64,000 nucleotides of DNA from Streptomyces roseolilacinus (GTDB lineage Bacteria; Actinomycetota; Actinomycetes; Streptomycetales; Streptomycetaceae). The first letter of the stretch is position 1. Every line of letters starts with the position of its first letter. Below the pieces are notes generated by a model. The model saw only the letters and a list, made by a program, of their open reading frames with translations. It did not search any database and was not told where the DNA came from. Below, in pieces: positions 26,649-34,824 of the stretch. A program made the position numbers and the translations under genes. Location of the stretch: the NCBI RefSeq assembly GCF_014649335.1, contig NZ_BMSV01000001.1, positions 248,001 through 312,000 on the forward strand, given 5' to 3'.

Positions 26649-27998
26649 ATGTCTGATCTTCCCCGGAAGGCGGTCACCCGTACCGCCAAGTTGGCCGCGC
26701 TGCCACTGGGCTTCGCGGGGCGGGCCACGTGGGGGCTCGGCAAGCGGATCGGGGGCAAGTCCGCCGAGATCGTGGCGCGTGAGCTGCAGCAGCGCACGGC
26801 GGACCAGCTGTTCAAGGTGCTGGGCGAGCTGAAGGGCGGCGCCATGAAGCTCGGGCAGGCGCTGTCCGTCTTCGAGTCGGCGCTGCCGGAGGAGGTCGCC
26901 GGGCCGTACCGGGCGGCCCTGACGAAGCTCCAGGAGGCGGCGCCGCCGCTGCCGGCGCGCACGGTGCACGGGGTGCTCGCCGAGCGCCTGGGCGCCGAGT
27001 GGCGGGACCTCTTCCTGGAGTTCGACGACAAGCCGGCCGCGGCGGCGTCGATCGGGCAGGTGCACCGGGCGGTGTGGCACGACGGGCGCCGGGTGGCGGT
27101 GAAGGTGCAGTACCCGGGAGCGGGTGAGGCGCTGCTGTCGGACCTGACGCAGTTGAGCCGGTTCGCCCGGCTGCTGGGACCGCTGGTGCCGGGTATGGAC
27201 ATCAAGCCGCTGATAGCCGAGATGCGCGACCGGGTGTCGGAGGAGCTGGACTACGAGCTGGAGGCGCGGGCGCAGCAGGAGCACGCCGCCGAGTTCGCCG
27301 ACGACCCCGACGTGGTGGTCCCCGGCGTGGTGCACCGGTCCGACCAGGTGCTGGTGACGGAGTGGATCGACGGGGTGCCGCTGTCGGAGGTCATAGCGAA
27401 CGGCACGCCGGAGGAGCGGGACCGGGCGGGCCAGCTGCTGGCGCGGTTCCTGTTCTCGGGACCGGCGCGGACGGGGCTGCTGCACGCCGACCCGCACCCG
27501 GGGAACTTCCGTCTGCTGCCGGGTGAGGACGGCGGCGAGACGCGGCTCGGCGTACTGGACTTCGGCACGGTGGACCGGCTGCCCGGCGGGCTGCCGGAGA
27601 CGATCGGCCTCTGCCTGCGGATGGCCCTGGAGGGCGAGGCGGAGACGGTCTACGAGCTGCTGTGCGACGAGGGGTTCGTGAAGGAGTCGATCGAGCTCGA
27701 CCCGGACGCGGTGCTGGACTACCTGCTGCCGATCATCGAGCCGGCCGAGGTGGACGAGTTCCTGTTCACACGGGAGTGGATCCGTACGCAGGCCGCACGG
27801 ATCGCCGATCCCCGGTCCCCCGCCCACCAGTTGGGCAAGCAGATGAACCTCCCGCCCGCGTACCTGCTGATCCACCGGGTGACGCTGAGCACGATCGGGG
27901 TGCTGTGCCAGCTGAACGCGTCGGTTCGGCTGCGGGAGGAGCTGGAGGAGTGGCTGCCGGGGTTCCTGCCGGAGGAGCCGATGGAGGAGCCGGCCTGA
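26649..27998 (+). CDS. ABC1/UbiB (AarF) family atypical kinase
   Basis: 449 residues. The family's KxGQ motif (GGAMKLGQALSVFES), Ala-rich loop (AAASIGQVHRAV), VKVQYPG lysine, the HADPHPGNF catalytic block and LDFGTVDRL metal-binding block are all visible. UbiB-type kinases support isoprenoid-lipid or quinone metabolism; the substrate in actinobacteria is unknown. M. tuberculosis Rv3197, beside whiB7, is the apparent counterpart. The ATG has a GGAGGGG ribosome-binding site; an in-frame TTG four codons earlier lies on that site and is rejected. Confidence 0.9.
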   Translation: MSDLPRKAVTRTAKLAALPLGFAGRATWGLGKRIGGKSAEIVARELQQRTADQLFKVLGELKGGAMKLGQALSVFESALPEEVAGPYRAALTKLQEAAPPLPARTVHGVLAERLGAEWRDLFLEFDDKPAAAASIGQVHRAVWHDGRRVAVKVQYPGAGEALLSDLTQLSRFARLLGPLVPGMDIKPLIAEMRDRVSEELDYELEARAQQEHAAEFADDPDVVVPGVVHRSDQVLVTEWIDGVPLSEVIANGTPEERDRAGQLLARFLFSGPARTGLLHADPHPGNFRLLPGEDGGETRLGVLDFGTVDRLPGGLPETIGLCLRMALEGEAETVYELLCDEGFVKESIELDPDAVLDYLLPIIEPAEVDEFLFTREWIRTQAARIADPRSPAHQLGKQMNLPPAYLLIHRVTLSTIGVLCQLNASVRLREELEEWLPGFLPEEPMEEPA

Positions 27999-28028
27999 CG
28001 CCCCGGGGGGTTCCTGCCGGAGGAGCCG
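27959..28028 (+). repeat. 22-bp direct repeat across the ABC1 kinase stop codon
   Basis: GGGGTTCCTGCCGGAGGAGC plus CG occurs at 27959-27980, inside the last codons, and again at 28007-28028 past the stop, an offset of 48 bases. Confidence 0.85.
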
Positions 28029-28030
28029 GT

Positions 28031-28057
28031 CTGGTGGTGACGGGACGTCACCACCAG
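28031..28057. terminator. Bidirectional terminator overlapping a stop codon
   Basis: Perfect 12-bp stem (28031-28042 with 28046-28057). Its right arm contains the last codons and stop (Trp-Trp-stop) of the minus-strand gene at 28048. Confidence 0.7.
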
Positions 28058-28248
28058 GCGGAGTCGAGTCTGCTCTCGATGGACCGGATGTGGTCGCGGG
28101 CGCAGTTCTCGCAGAAGTAGAGCCTGGTGCCGTTCTCCACGGAGCAGGTCCAGGTCAAGGGGAGGCTGTCGGCGGTCGCACCGCAGCGTGAGCACACCAC
28201 GCTCCGCGTGCGCGACCCCGAGGGTTCGGGAGTCCGCTCGTTCACCAC
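28048..28248 (-). CDS. Small zinc-ribbon protein
   Basis: 66 residues with two Cys-x2-Cys pairs, CSRC (about 19-22) and CENC (about 46-49), forming a treble-clef or ribbon. The ending RLDSAWW is distinctive. The protein has no catalytic domain and is common beside wblC in Streptomyces; role unknown. GTG codons at 28248 and 28245 are both possible; the first has better spacing to a GGAG motif. Confidence 0.8.
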   Translation of the reverse strand: MVNERTPEPSGSRTRSVVCSRCGATADSLPLTWTCSVENGTRLYFCENCARDHIRSIESRLDSAWW

Positions 28249-28289
28249 GTGACGATAACTCCGCCGCGGGGCGGATGCCTGGCAGCGCA

Positions 28290-28325
28290 CCGCGGGGGCC
28301 GGTCCGGGTGGACCGGCCCCCGCGG
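28290..28325 (-). terminator. Terminator of the wblC transcript
   Basis: Perfect 16-bp GC stem (28290-28305 with 28310-28325), 4-base loop, past the stop at 28361. Confidence 0.75.
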
Positions 28326-28360
28326 GGAGAGCGGTGGTGGCCGACGTGCGCCGCGGTCGG

Positions 28361-28687
28361 TTACTGCATGACCGCCATGGCCAGAGCACGGCGGGCGCGC
28401 AGCGAGGCGCGCTCGGCGCGGCGCTGCATGCGCCGGGCGACGATCAGGCGCGTGCCCGTGCGTTGCTCGTCGGCTTGCCTGAGGCGCTCGTGCATATGGG
28501 CGCGAGCCAGGGCTTCTGGGATGAGTTGCATTTCTCGGGTCCTGTTCTGGCGCGAGGCGTGCGCGCCGAGGGTGGTGACGTCAGGGGTCGCGGAGCCCAT
28601 GGGCTCGCTCGCGGAAGAGGTCATCGGGGCCTGCTTCTGGGGGTCGTGCGTGAGGGGGCGGTCGATGGTTCCGGCTGCGGTGTTCAT
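28361..28687 (-). CDS. Small protein translationally coupled to wblC
   Basis: 108 residues. The ATG overlaps the wblC stop (ATGA). The C-terminal half is strongly basic and helical (RRMQRRAERASLRARRALAM), possibly nucleic-acid- or ribosome-associated. The N-terminal half is disordered-looking. No family recognised. Being the second gene of the wblC operon, it should be induced by ribosome-targeting antibiotics. An internal ATG at residue 22 is an alternative start. Confidence 0.65.
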   Translation of the reverse strand: MNTAAGTIDRPLTHDPQKQAPMTSSASEPMGSATPDVTTLGAHASRQNRTREMQLIPEALARAHMHERLRQADEQRTGTRLIVARRMQRRAERASLRARRALAMAVMQ

Positions 28688-29052
28688 GCCGTGACCGGGT
28701 TCTTGCGCGGGCGGCCACGCGGCCGCTTGCGGGCGACGACCACGCCCTGGACGAAGAGCTCACCGCCCCAGACGCCCCACGGCTCGCGCCGCTCCTTGGC
28801 GCCGGCGAGACAGGCGGCCATCAGGGGGCAGGTGCGGCAGAGGGACTTGGCGTACTCGACGTCCGCCGGCGACTCGGCGAAGAAGACCTCCGGGTCGTAG
28901 GAGCGGCAGGGAACGGGTACGCCGAGGTTCTCGATGGCGTCGTCGAGCGCGGTGAGCGCGGTGAGGGCGGTCACTTCGTGGTCCTCCGTGGAGCCGGGCG
29001 GGGGGAGCGTCTGGGAAGGCGGTACGGACGGGGCGTGCGCTTCGAGATGCAC
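28684..29052 (-). CDS. wblC: WhiB-family regulator WblC (WhiB7)
   Basis: 122 residues. Iron-sulfur ligands are Cys at PVPCRSYD, then CRTCPLMAAC (C-x2-C-x5-C). The WhiB signature GVWGGE and the C-terminal AT-hook RGRPRKN identify WhiB7/WblC. It binds the principal sigma factor and AT-rich promoters to induce intrinsic resistance to ribosome-targeting drugs, including its own gene. GTG start with a GAGGAAA site. It is preceded by a leader ORF, an attenuator hairpin and an AT-rich promoter (29164-29718). Confidence 0.95.
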   Translation of the reverse strand: MHLEAHAPSVPPSQTLPPPGSTEDHEVTALTALTALDDAIENLGVPVPCRSYDPEVFFAESPADVEYAKSLCRTCPLMAACLAGAKERREPWGVWGGELFVQGVVVARKRPRGRPRKNPVTA

Positions 29053-29152
29053 GGTGGTGTTTTCCTCGTCTGGTCGGTCCGGCTGGTCGGCCGGTGGGTT
29101 GGTACCGGGTTCTGCTGGTCCCGGGGCCCCTTCGCTCCGCTCCGCCCGTTGG

Positions 29153-29198
29153 GGCAAAACAGAAGGGCCGCGGATCCCGGGTGGGGTTCCGCGGCCCT
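29153..29198 (-). terminator. Attenuator terminator in the wblC leader
   Basis: 11-bp stem (arms AGGGCCGCGGA and TCCGCGGCCCT on the minus strand, 29188-29198 and 29164-29174) followed by TTCTGTTTTG. A true U-tract is rare in this genome. It lies 24 bases after the leader ORF stop and 100 bases before wblC. Confidence 0.85.
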
Positions 29199-29257
29199 GA
29201 AGGCGCCGGCCTGATCCTGGATCAGGCTGGATCACTCCAGGGTTCGAGCCCACGGAA
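29187..29257 (-). promoter_or_regulatory. Predicted antiterminator pairing in the wblC leader
   Basis: TTCCGTGG inside the last codons of the leader ORF (29257-29250) can pair with CCGCGGAA (29194-29187), which includes part of the terminator's 5' arm: eight pairs, one G-U. A second palindrome, GCCTGATCC-A-GGATCAGGC, overlaps the leader stop codon. Ribosome position would decide which structure forms. Confidence 0.55.
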
Positions 29258-29560
29258 GGCCCACATCGTGAGGTGCTGCTGCGTCTGCTTCGTCTGGTCG
29301 GCACCGGTCGCCGCAAAGGCATAGGCCGGGGCCTGCGCCGCTGCTACTCCTGCTTCCAGTGCCTTGGTCGGTCGCTCGTTGGCCTCGAAGCCCTCGACGA
29401 CGGGGAGGGTCAGCGGGGAGGACGGCAGGCGGACGGGCCGGAGACCGGACAGACCGCTGCCGAGGAACGCCGAACCGGAGAGGCCGAGCGTGCAGGCGGA
29501 GACGACCGAGCGATCGGTCATTTTGGCGGTGCTGACGAAGCTGGTGTTGATGCTGATCAC
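29222..29560 (-). CDS. Leader ORF upstream of wblC (attenuation uORF)
   Basis: 112 codons starting at GTG 29560 behind an AGGAGG ribosome-binding site, ending ...GLEPWSDPA-stop. No domain is recognised. It lies between the wblC promoter and the attenuator hairpin. A leader ORF is known to control wblC/whiB7: drug-slowed ribosomes change leader folding and let polymerase pass the terminator. Its last 14 codons also form a small ORF starting at ATG (MWAFRG). Whether the peptide itself has a role is unknown. Confidence 0.75.
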   Translation of the reverse strand: MISINTSFVSTAKMTDRSVVSACTLGLSGSAFLGSGLSGLRPVRLPSSPLTLPVVEGFEANERPTKALEAGVAAAQAPAYAFAATGADQTKQTQQHLTMWAFRGLEPWSDPA

Positions 29561-29679
29561 TGGAATCGCCTCCTCTCGGCGTCTCGGGGGGGGAACCGGC
29601 CTGAGCCGGACCCGCGCGTATTCGGATAAGTACAGCACGACGACAGGGCTTCATGGAAGCCGCTGTCCGCGTGGTTAAG

Positions 29680-29718
29680 AACCTATGGGGCTTCGTAGTG
29701 CGGGCGCAAACTATTTTT
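29680..29718 (-). promoter_or_regulatory. wblC promoter with AT-rich WblC site
   Basis: Minus strand: AAAAATAGT (29718-29710) directly abuts -35 TTGCGC (29709-29704), then an 18-base spacer and -10 TAGGTT (29685-29680). An AT-rich element next to -35 is how WhiB7-type AT-hooks recognise their targets, fitting positive autoregulation. Confidence 0.75.
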
Positions 29719-29732
29719 CCGACGAGTTGGGA

Positions 29733-31913
29733 TCAGTCTCCGGCGTCCTCGTCCGCACGTTCCTCACCAGCGCAGATGGCGAGGACGTCGGCTCCGAAGC
29801 GGTTGAGCTTGCGGATGCCGACACCGGGGATCGCGGCCAGCTCGGCGTCGGTCGACGGGACGGTCTCCGCGATGGCGATGAGGGTCTTCTCGGTGAAGAC
29901 GCAGTAGTCGGGCTGGCCCAGCCGGCGGGCCTGGCCGGCGCGCCACTCGAGGAGCCGCCCGTACAGTCCCTCGTCCATCTCCGAGGGGCAGTCCTCACAG
30001 CGCATCAGCTTCATCTCGCCCGCGATCGTGAGCGTCGTGCCGCACACCCGGCAGCGGACCGGGCCCCGGGCGCGCCGGGCGCGGGCCGGGCCCGCGCCGC
30101 GCCCGGCGCCGCCGGCCGCGCGGACGGTGCGGGCCGCGGGGCCCGCGCCGCCGGGGCGCAGCGCCCTCAGGAAGCGGGACGGCTCGCGGTGGGCGCGGCC
30201 GCCGGGCGAGCGGGACAGCGCCCACGACAGGCTCAGGTGCCGGCGGGCGCGGGTGATGCCGACGTAGAGCAGCCGCCGCTCCTCCTCGATCTGCTCGTCG
30301 GTCCTGGCGTACGTGATGGGCAGGGTGCCCTCGGTGAGGCCGACCAGGAACACGGCGTCCCATTCGAGGCCCTTCGCCGCGTGGAGGGAGGCGAGCGTCA
30401 CGCCCTGGACCGTGGGGGCGTGCTGGGCGGCGGCCCGCTCGTCCAGCTCCGCGACCAGGTCCGCGAGGGTGGCCTCGGGGCGGACCCGGGCGAGGTCCTC
30501 GGCGAGGCGGACCAGCGCGGCGAGGGACTCCCAGCGGTCCCGCACGGCGCCGGAGCCGGCGGGGGGCTCGGTCGTCCAGCCCTTGGTGGACAGCACGGCG
30601 CGGACCTGCGAGGGCAGGTCGACGACGTCGTCGAGCAGCGGGTCGTTCGCGCCGAAGCGGGCGGCGCTGCGCAGGGCGGCGCCCGCCTCCCGCACCTCCC
30701 GGCGCTCGAAGAACCGCTCGGCTCCGCGCAGCTGGTACGGGACGCCGGCGTCCGCGAGGGCCTGCTCGTAGATCTCGGACTGGGCGTTGACGCGGTACAG
30801 CACGGCGATCTCGCCCGCCGGGACGCCGGAGGCGATCAGGTCGCGGATGCGGCGGGCCGTGCCCTCGGCCTCGGTCGGCTCGTCGCCGTACTCGGTGAGG
30901 ACGGGTTCGGGTCCGGGGTCGCGCTGGGAGACCAGTTCCAGCCGGTGGTCGGCGGCGCGGCCGCGGGCCTGGGCGAGGAGGCCGTTGGCCAGGTGGACGA
31001 CCTGCGGCGTGGAGCGGTAGTCGCGGACCAGCCGGACGACGGCCGCGTGCGGGTGGCGCGTGCGGAAGTCCAGCAGGTAGTCGGGGGTGGCGCCGGTGAA
31101 GGAGTAGATCGTCTGGCTGGCGTCCCCGACGACGCACAGGCTGTCGCGGTCGCCGAGCCACAGGTCGAGGAGGCGCTGCTGGAGCGGGGACACGTCCTGG
31201 TACTCGTCCACCACGAAGTGCTGGTACTGGCGGCGGACCTGTTCCGCGATGTCGTGGCGGTCCTGGAGGATGCCGACCGTGAGGAGCAGCACGTCCTCGA
31301 AGTCGAGGAGGTCGCGCTCCCGCTTCAGCTGCTCGTACATGGCGTAGACCTGGCCGGTCTCCGCCGTGTCGCGCGGGGCGTCGCGCTGGGCCTTGGCGAC
31401 GGCGGCCGGGTAGTCGGCGGGGACGGTCTGCGTGACCTTCGCCCACTCGATCTCCGACGTGACGTCCCGCAGCTCCGTGCGGTCGAGCCGGATCCGGCAG
31501 CGGGTGGCCGCGTCGGCGACGAGCTGGGCCTTGCGGTCGATCAGCCGGGGCAGGTCGCCACCGACGGCTTTCGGCCAGAAGTACTGGAGCTGCCGGAGCG
31601 CGGCGGAGTGGAACGTGCGGGCCTGGACGCCGCCCGCGCCGAGCTGCCGCAGGCGGCCGCGCATCTCGCCGGCGGCGCGCTGGGTGAACGTGACGGCCAG
31701 CACGCTCGCGGGCTGGAGGATCCCGGCGCGCACCCCGTAGGCGATGCGGTGGGTGATCGCCCGGGTCTTGCCCGTGCCCGCGCCCGCCAGGACGCACACC
31801 GGGCCGTGCAGGGCCGTCGCCACCTCGCGCTGTTCCGGGTCGAGCCCGTCGAGCACCGCGTCCGCCGATTCGGGGACCTGCGGGAAGAGGGTGGAGTGCG
31901 TCGCTGGTGTCAC
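29733..31913 (-). CDS. uvrD2: Superfamily 1 DNA helicase UvrD2
   Basis: 726 residues. Walker A LAGAGTGKTR (about 42-51), Walker B VVDEYQDVS (about 247), and motifs DASQTIYSF, LVRDYRSTP, HAAKGLEWD and YVGITRARR mark a 3'-5' helicase. After the motor come a tetracysteine zinc module (CRVC and CEDC) and an HRDC domain, the actinobacterial UvrD2 architecture. A GAARxxR-rich low-complexity stretch lies between. GTG start. Divergent from mycoredoxin; the counterpart in M. tuberculosis is Rv3198c. The role is DNA unwinding in repair. Confidence 0.93.
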   Translation of the reverse strand: MTPATHSTLFPQVPESADAVLDGLDPEQREVATALHGPVCVLAGAGTGKTRAITHRIAYGVRAGILQPASVLAVTFTQRAAGEMRGRLRQLGAGGVQARTFHSAALRQLQYFWPKAVGGDLPRLIDRKAQLVADAATRCRIRLDRTELRDVTSEIEWAKVTQTVPADYPAAVAKAQRDAPRDTAETGQVYAMYEQLKRERDLLDFEDVLLLTVGILQDRHDIAEQVRRQYQHFVVDEYQDVSPLQQRLLDLWLGDRDSLCVVGDASQTIYSFTGATPDYLLDFRTRHPHAAVVRLVRDYRSTPQVVHLANGLLAQARGRAADHRLELVSQRDPGPEPVLTEYGDEPTEAEGTARRIRDLIASGVPAGEIAVLYRVNAQSEIYEQALADAGVPYQLRGAERFFERREVREAGAALRSAARFGANDPLLDDVVDLPSQVRAVLSTKGWTTEPPAGSGAVRDRWESLAALVRLAEDLARVRPEATLADLVAELDERAAAQHAPTVQGVTLASLHAAKGLEWDAVFLVGLTEGTLPITYARTDEQIEEERRLLYVGITRARRHLSLSWALSRSPGGRAHREPSRFLRALRPGGAGPAARTVRAAGGAGRGAGPARARRARGPVRCRVCGTTLTIAGEMKLMRCEDCPSEMDEGLYGRLLEWRAGQARRLGQPDYCVFTEKTLIAIAETVPSTDAELAAIPGVGIRKLNRFGADVLAICAGEERADEDAGD

Positions 31914-31990
31914 CCTGCCATGCTGCCAGGTCGCCGGAGCGGGCCGCGCCGGTCGTCCACAGGGAGGGGACGCCGGTCGTACCCCGGGTG

Positions 31991-32017
31991 GGAATGCGGG
32001 GAAGGTGCGCGTACGTT
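31991..32017 (+). promoter_or_regulatory. SigR-type promoter of mycoredoxin
   Basis: GGAAT (31991-31995), a 19-base spacer, GTT (32015-32017). The start point would be about 54 bases before the mycoredoxin ATG. It fits a thiol-stress gene. Confidence 0.82.
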
Positions 32018-32077
32018 CTCCCGGTGCGATCAGGCGTTCCACGCCGCATTCCAGTCACCCGAGGAGCGGAAGAGACG

Positions 32078-32335
32078 ATGCAGGGAACTGTGACGATGTA
32101 CAGCACGACCTGGTGCGGGTACTGCCGTCGGCTCAAGAGCCAGATGGACCGCGAGGGCATCGCGTACACCGAGATCAACATCGAGCAGGACCCGGAGTCC
32201 GCCGCCTTCGTGGAGAAGGTCAACAACGGCAACCAGACCGTTCCGACCGTGCTCGTCACGCCGAACGGCGGCGGCGAGGACGTCGTGATGACCAACCCGA
32301 GCCTGAAGCAGGTCCAGCAGGCCCTCGCCAGCTGA
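32078..32335 (+). CDS. mrx1: Mycoredoxin (glutaredoxin-like thiol oxidoreductase)
   Basis: 85 residues of thioredoxin fold with active site WCGYC (about 12-16), the cis-Pro in TVPTVLV, and helix FVEKVNNGNQ. Mycoredoxins reduce mycothiol-mixed disulfides on proteins, taking the place of glutaredoxin in actinobacteria. The ATG has a GAGGAGCGGAAGAG site. A SigR-type promoter lies upstream, so SigR probably induces it. It ends at a long bidirectional hairpin facing nudC. Confidence 0.92.
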   Translation: MQGTVTMYSTTWCGYCRRLKSQMDREGIAYTEINIEQDPESAAFVEKVNNGNQTVPTVLVTPNGGGEDVVMTNPSLKQVQQALAS

Positions 32336-32361
32336 CCCCCGTCCGCCACGGCGGACCCCCG

Positions 32362-32400
32362 CGCGAACGCCCCCGCCGGTGACCGGCGGGGGCGTTCGCG
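32362..32400. terminator. Bidirectional terminator mrx1/nudC
   Basis: Perfect 18-bp stem (32362-32379 with 32383-32400) and 3-base loop between convergent genes. Confidence 0.8.
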
Positions 32401-32413
32401 TGCGGAGGCGGTG

Positions 32414-33361
32414 TCAGCCGGCGGCGCCCGGTCTGGGCAGCGGCCTGCCGTACCACGTCTCGATCAGGTGCGTCGCGATCGAGATGCCGTACGGCGGGAG
32501 CACCTCGCCGGACTCGAAGGCGGCCCTCAGCTCCTCGCGGGAGAACCAGCGGGCCTCCTCGATCTCGTCCCCGTCGACCTCGATCTCCGACGACGTGGCG
32601 CGGGCCGTGAAGCCCAGCATCAGGCTGGAGGGGAACGGCCACGGCTGGCTGGCGACGTAGCGCACCTCGCCGACCGTGACGCCGGCCTCCTCGTACACCT
32701 CGCGGACCACGGACTGCTCGATGGACTCGCCCGGCTCGACGAACCCGGCGAGGGTCGAGAAGCGGCCCTCCGGCCAGTGCACCTGCCGGCCGAGCAGCGC
32801 CCGGTCGTGCTCGTCCGTCACCAGCATGATCACCGCCGGGTCGGTGCGCGGGTAGTGCTCCGCGCCGCAGGCCGGGCAGCGGCGGACGTGGCCCGCCGCC
32901 GCGATGACCGTGCGCTCCCCGCAGCGGGAGCAGAAGCGGTGGAGGCGCTGCCAGTTCTCCAGGGCGACCGCGTGGGCCATCAGGGCGGCGTCGCGGGCGT
33001 CCAGCAGCAGGCCGGCCTCCCGCAGCCCGGCGGGGCGCGCCGACTGGTCCATCCGGCCGGGCAGCGAGTCCTTCTGGAGGGCGAAGTAGCTGACGCCGCC
33101 CGCGTCCGTGCCGAGGAAGTAGCGGTGCGTCTCGGTCAGGGGCGCTTCGAAGGACGGCGTCATGACCAGTTCGGTGCGCCCGTCGGGGGTGTCGTCGACC
33201 AGCGCCTGGCCCCCGGACACGACGAACACGCGCGTGGTGGGGTGGCTCCACGCCGCCGCGAGCCACGCCTCGTCGAGACGGTGGTGGGCGGCGCGGTCGA
33301 TGCCGCTCGGCGCGGTGAAGCCGATCGGGCGGGGACCGGCCTCGTTGCTGATGGTGCTCAC
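32414..33361 (-). CDS. nudC: NAD(+)/NADH diphosphatase NudC
   Basis: 315 residues. N-terminal domain, then a zinc ribbon CSRCGE...CPACGAEHYPR (about 145-170), then the Nudix box GFVEPGESIEQ with VVREVYEEAGV (about 211-233) followed by SQPWPFPSSLMLGF, the NudC-specific segment. It hydrolyses NADH to NMNH and AMP; bacterial NudC also decaps NAD-capped RNA. GTG 33361 is chosen; a TTG four codons upstream abuts its ribosome-binding site. It lies downstream of the M20 gene on the same strand. Confidence 0.93.
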   Translation of the reverse strand: MSTISNEAGPRPIGFTAPSGIDRAAHHRLDEAWLAAAWSHPTTRVFVVSGGQALVDDTPDGRTELVMTPSFEAPLTETHRYFLGTDAGGVSYFALQKDSLPGRMDQSARPAGLREAGLLLDARDAALMAHAVALENWQRLHRFCSRCGERTVIAAAGHVRRCPACGAEHYPRTDPAVIMLVTDEHDRALLGRQVHWPEGRFSTLAGFVEPGESIEQSVVREVYEEAGVTVGEVRYVASQPWPFPSSLMLGFTARATSSEIEVDGDEIEEARWFSREELRAAFESGEVLPPYGISIATHLIETWYGRPLPRPGAAG

Positions 33362-33410
33362 TGGTGCTTCCAACTCCCCCGGGTGTCTGGGTGTCTGTTC
33401 AGCGTCGTGT

Positions 33411-34817
33411 TCAGCGGAGCGCGGCGGCCAGCTCGCCCCACAGGTGGGCGGTCGCCTCCACGCCTTTCAGCAGCAGGTCCAGCTCGACCTTCTCGTTCGG
33501 CGCGTGCCAGCCGTCGGACGGTACGGAGATGCCGAGGAACAGCACCGGGGCGGCCAGCACGTCCTGGAGGTCGGCGGCGGGTCCGGAGCCGCCCTCGCGG
33601 GTGTAGCGGATCTTCGCGCCGTCGAAGGCGCGGCTCATGGATCGGGCGACGGCCCGCAGCGCCGGGTGGTCGAGCGGCGTCAGGCAGGGCCGGGTGGCCG
33701 CCCCGAACGTGATCTCGTGGCGGACGCCGTCGGGGACGCGGGCGGCGACCCAGTCGCGTACGGACCGCTCGATCCGGTCGGGGTCCTGGCCCGCGACGAG
33801 CCGGAAGGAGAGCTTCAGCCGCGCGGACGACGGGATGATCGTCTTGCCGCCGGGGCCCTGGTAGCCGCCGCCGATGCCGTTGACCTCGGCGGTCGGCCGG
33901 GCCCAGACGCGCTCCAGGGTCGAGTGGCCGGCCTCGCCGAGCGTGCCGTGCGACCGGGCCGTGGCGAGCCACGCGGCCTCGTCGAACGGCAGCTCCGCGA
34001 TGAGCGCCCGCTCCGTGTCGGTGAGCTCCGCGACGCCGTCGTAGAAGCCGGGGACGGTGACCCGCTCGTCCTCGTCGTGGAGCGCGGCGACCAGGCGGGC
34101 GGCGACCGTGGCCGGGTTGGGGACGGCGCCGCCGAAGGAGCCGGAGTGGATGTCCTGGTCGGGGCCGTACAGCTCGATCTCGCAGTCCGCGAGGCCGCGC
34201 ATGCCGGTGCAGACCGTGGGGGTCGTCTCGGACCACATGCCGGTGTCGGAGACGATCACGGCGTCGGCGGCCAGGCGGTCCGCGCGCTCCTCGACCAGGG
34301 CGCGGAAGTGGGTGGAGCCGGACTCCTCCTCGCCCTCCACGAGCAGCTTCAGGTGGACGGCCGGGGTGGTGCGGCCGGTGAGGTCCAGGTGGGCGCGGAC
34401 GCCGAGGGTGTGGAAGAACACCTGGCCCTTGTCGTCGGCCGCCCCGCGCGCGTAGAGCCGGCCGTCGCGGACGACCGGCTCGAACGGGTCGGTGTGCCAG
34501 CCGTCCTCGCGGGCGGCGGGCTGCACGTCGTGGTGGCCGTAGACGAGGACCGTGGGGGCGTCGGGGTCGGCGGAGGGCCACTCCGCGTACACGGCGGGGG
34601 CGCCGTCCGTCTCCCAGACCTCCGCGATCGGGAAGCCGGTCCGGGCGAGCTGCGCGGCGAGCCACTCGGCGCTGCGCCGTACGTCCGGGGCGTTCTCGGG
34701 CCGGGCCGAGACCGAGGGGATGCGCAGCCACTCGGTGAGGTCGTCGAGGAAGGCCGCGCGGTGCTGCCCTATGTACTTCCGTACGGTCTGGACGGCGCTG
34801 TCCGGGGTGTCGCTCAT
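33411..34817 (-). CDS. M20-family dipeptidase/peptidase
   Basis: 468 residues. Metal-binding and catalytic blocks are VLVYGHHDVQP (His), GAADDKGQ (Asp), EGEEESGS (Glu-Glu), VSDTGMW and the C-terminal DGWHAPNEKVEL (His). A dimerisation domain lies between about 195 and 350. Cytoplasmic, acting on dipeptides or acylated amino acids. A TAGGCT box exactly 7 bases before the ATG suggests its own leaderless transcript, starting inside the adnB 3' end region. Likely in series with nudC. Confidence 0.9.
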   Translation of the reverse strand: MSDTPDSAVQTVRKYIGQHRAAFLDDLTEWLRIPSVSARPENAPDVRRSAEWLAAQLARTGFPIAEVWETDGAPAVYAEWPSADPDAPTVLVYGHHDVQPAAREDGWHTDPFEPVVRDGRLYARGAADDKGQVFFHTLGVRAHLDLTGRTTPAVHLKLLVEGEEESGSTHFRALVEERADRLAADAVIVSDTGMWSETTPTVCTGMRGLADCEIELYGPDQDIHSGSFGGAVPNPATVAARLVAALHDEDERVTVPGFYDGVAELTDTERALIAELPFDEAAWLATARSHGTLGEAGHSTLERVWARPTAEVNGIGGGYQGPGGKTIIPSSARLKLSFRLVAGQDPDRIERSVRDWVAARVPDGVRHEITFGAATRPCLTPLDHPALRAVARSMSRAFDGAKIRYTREGGSGPAADLQDVLAAPVLFLGISVPSDGWHAPNEKVELDLLLKGVEATAHLWGELAAALR

Positions 34818-34824
34818 GCTCCTG

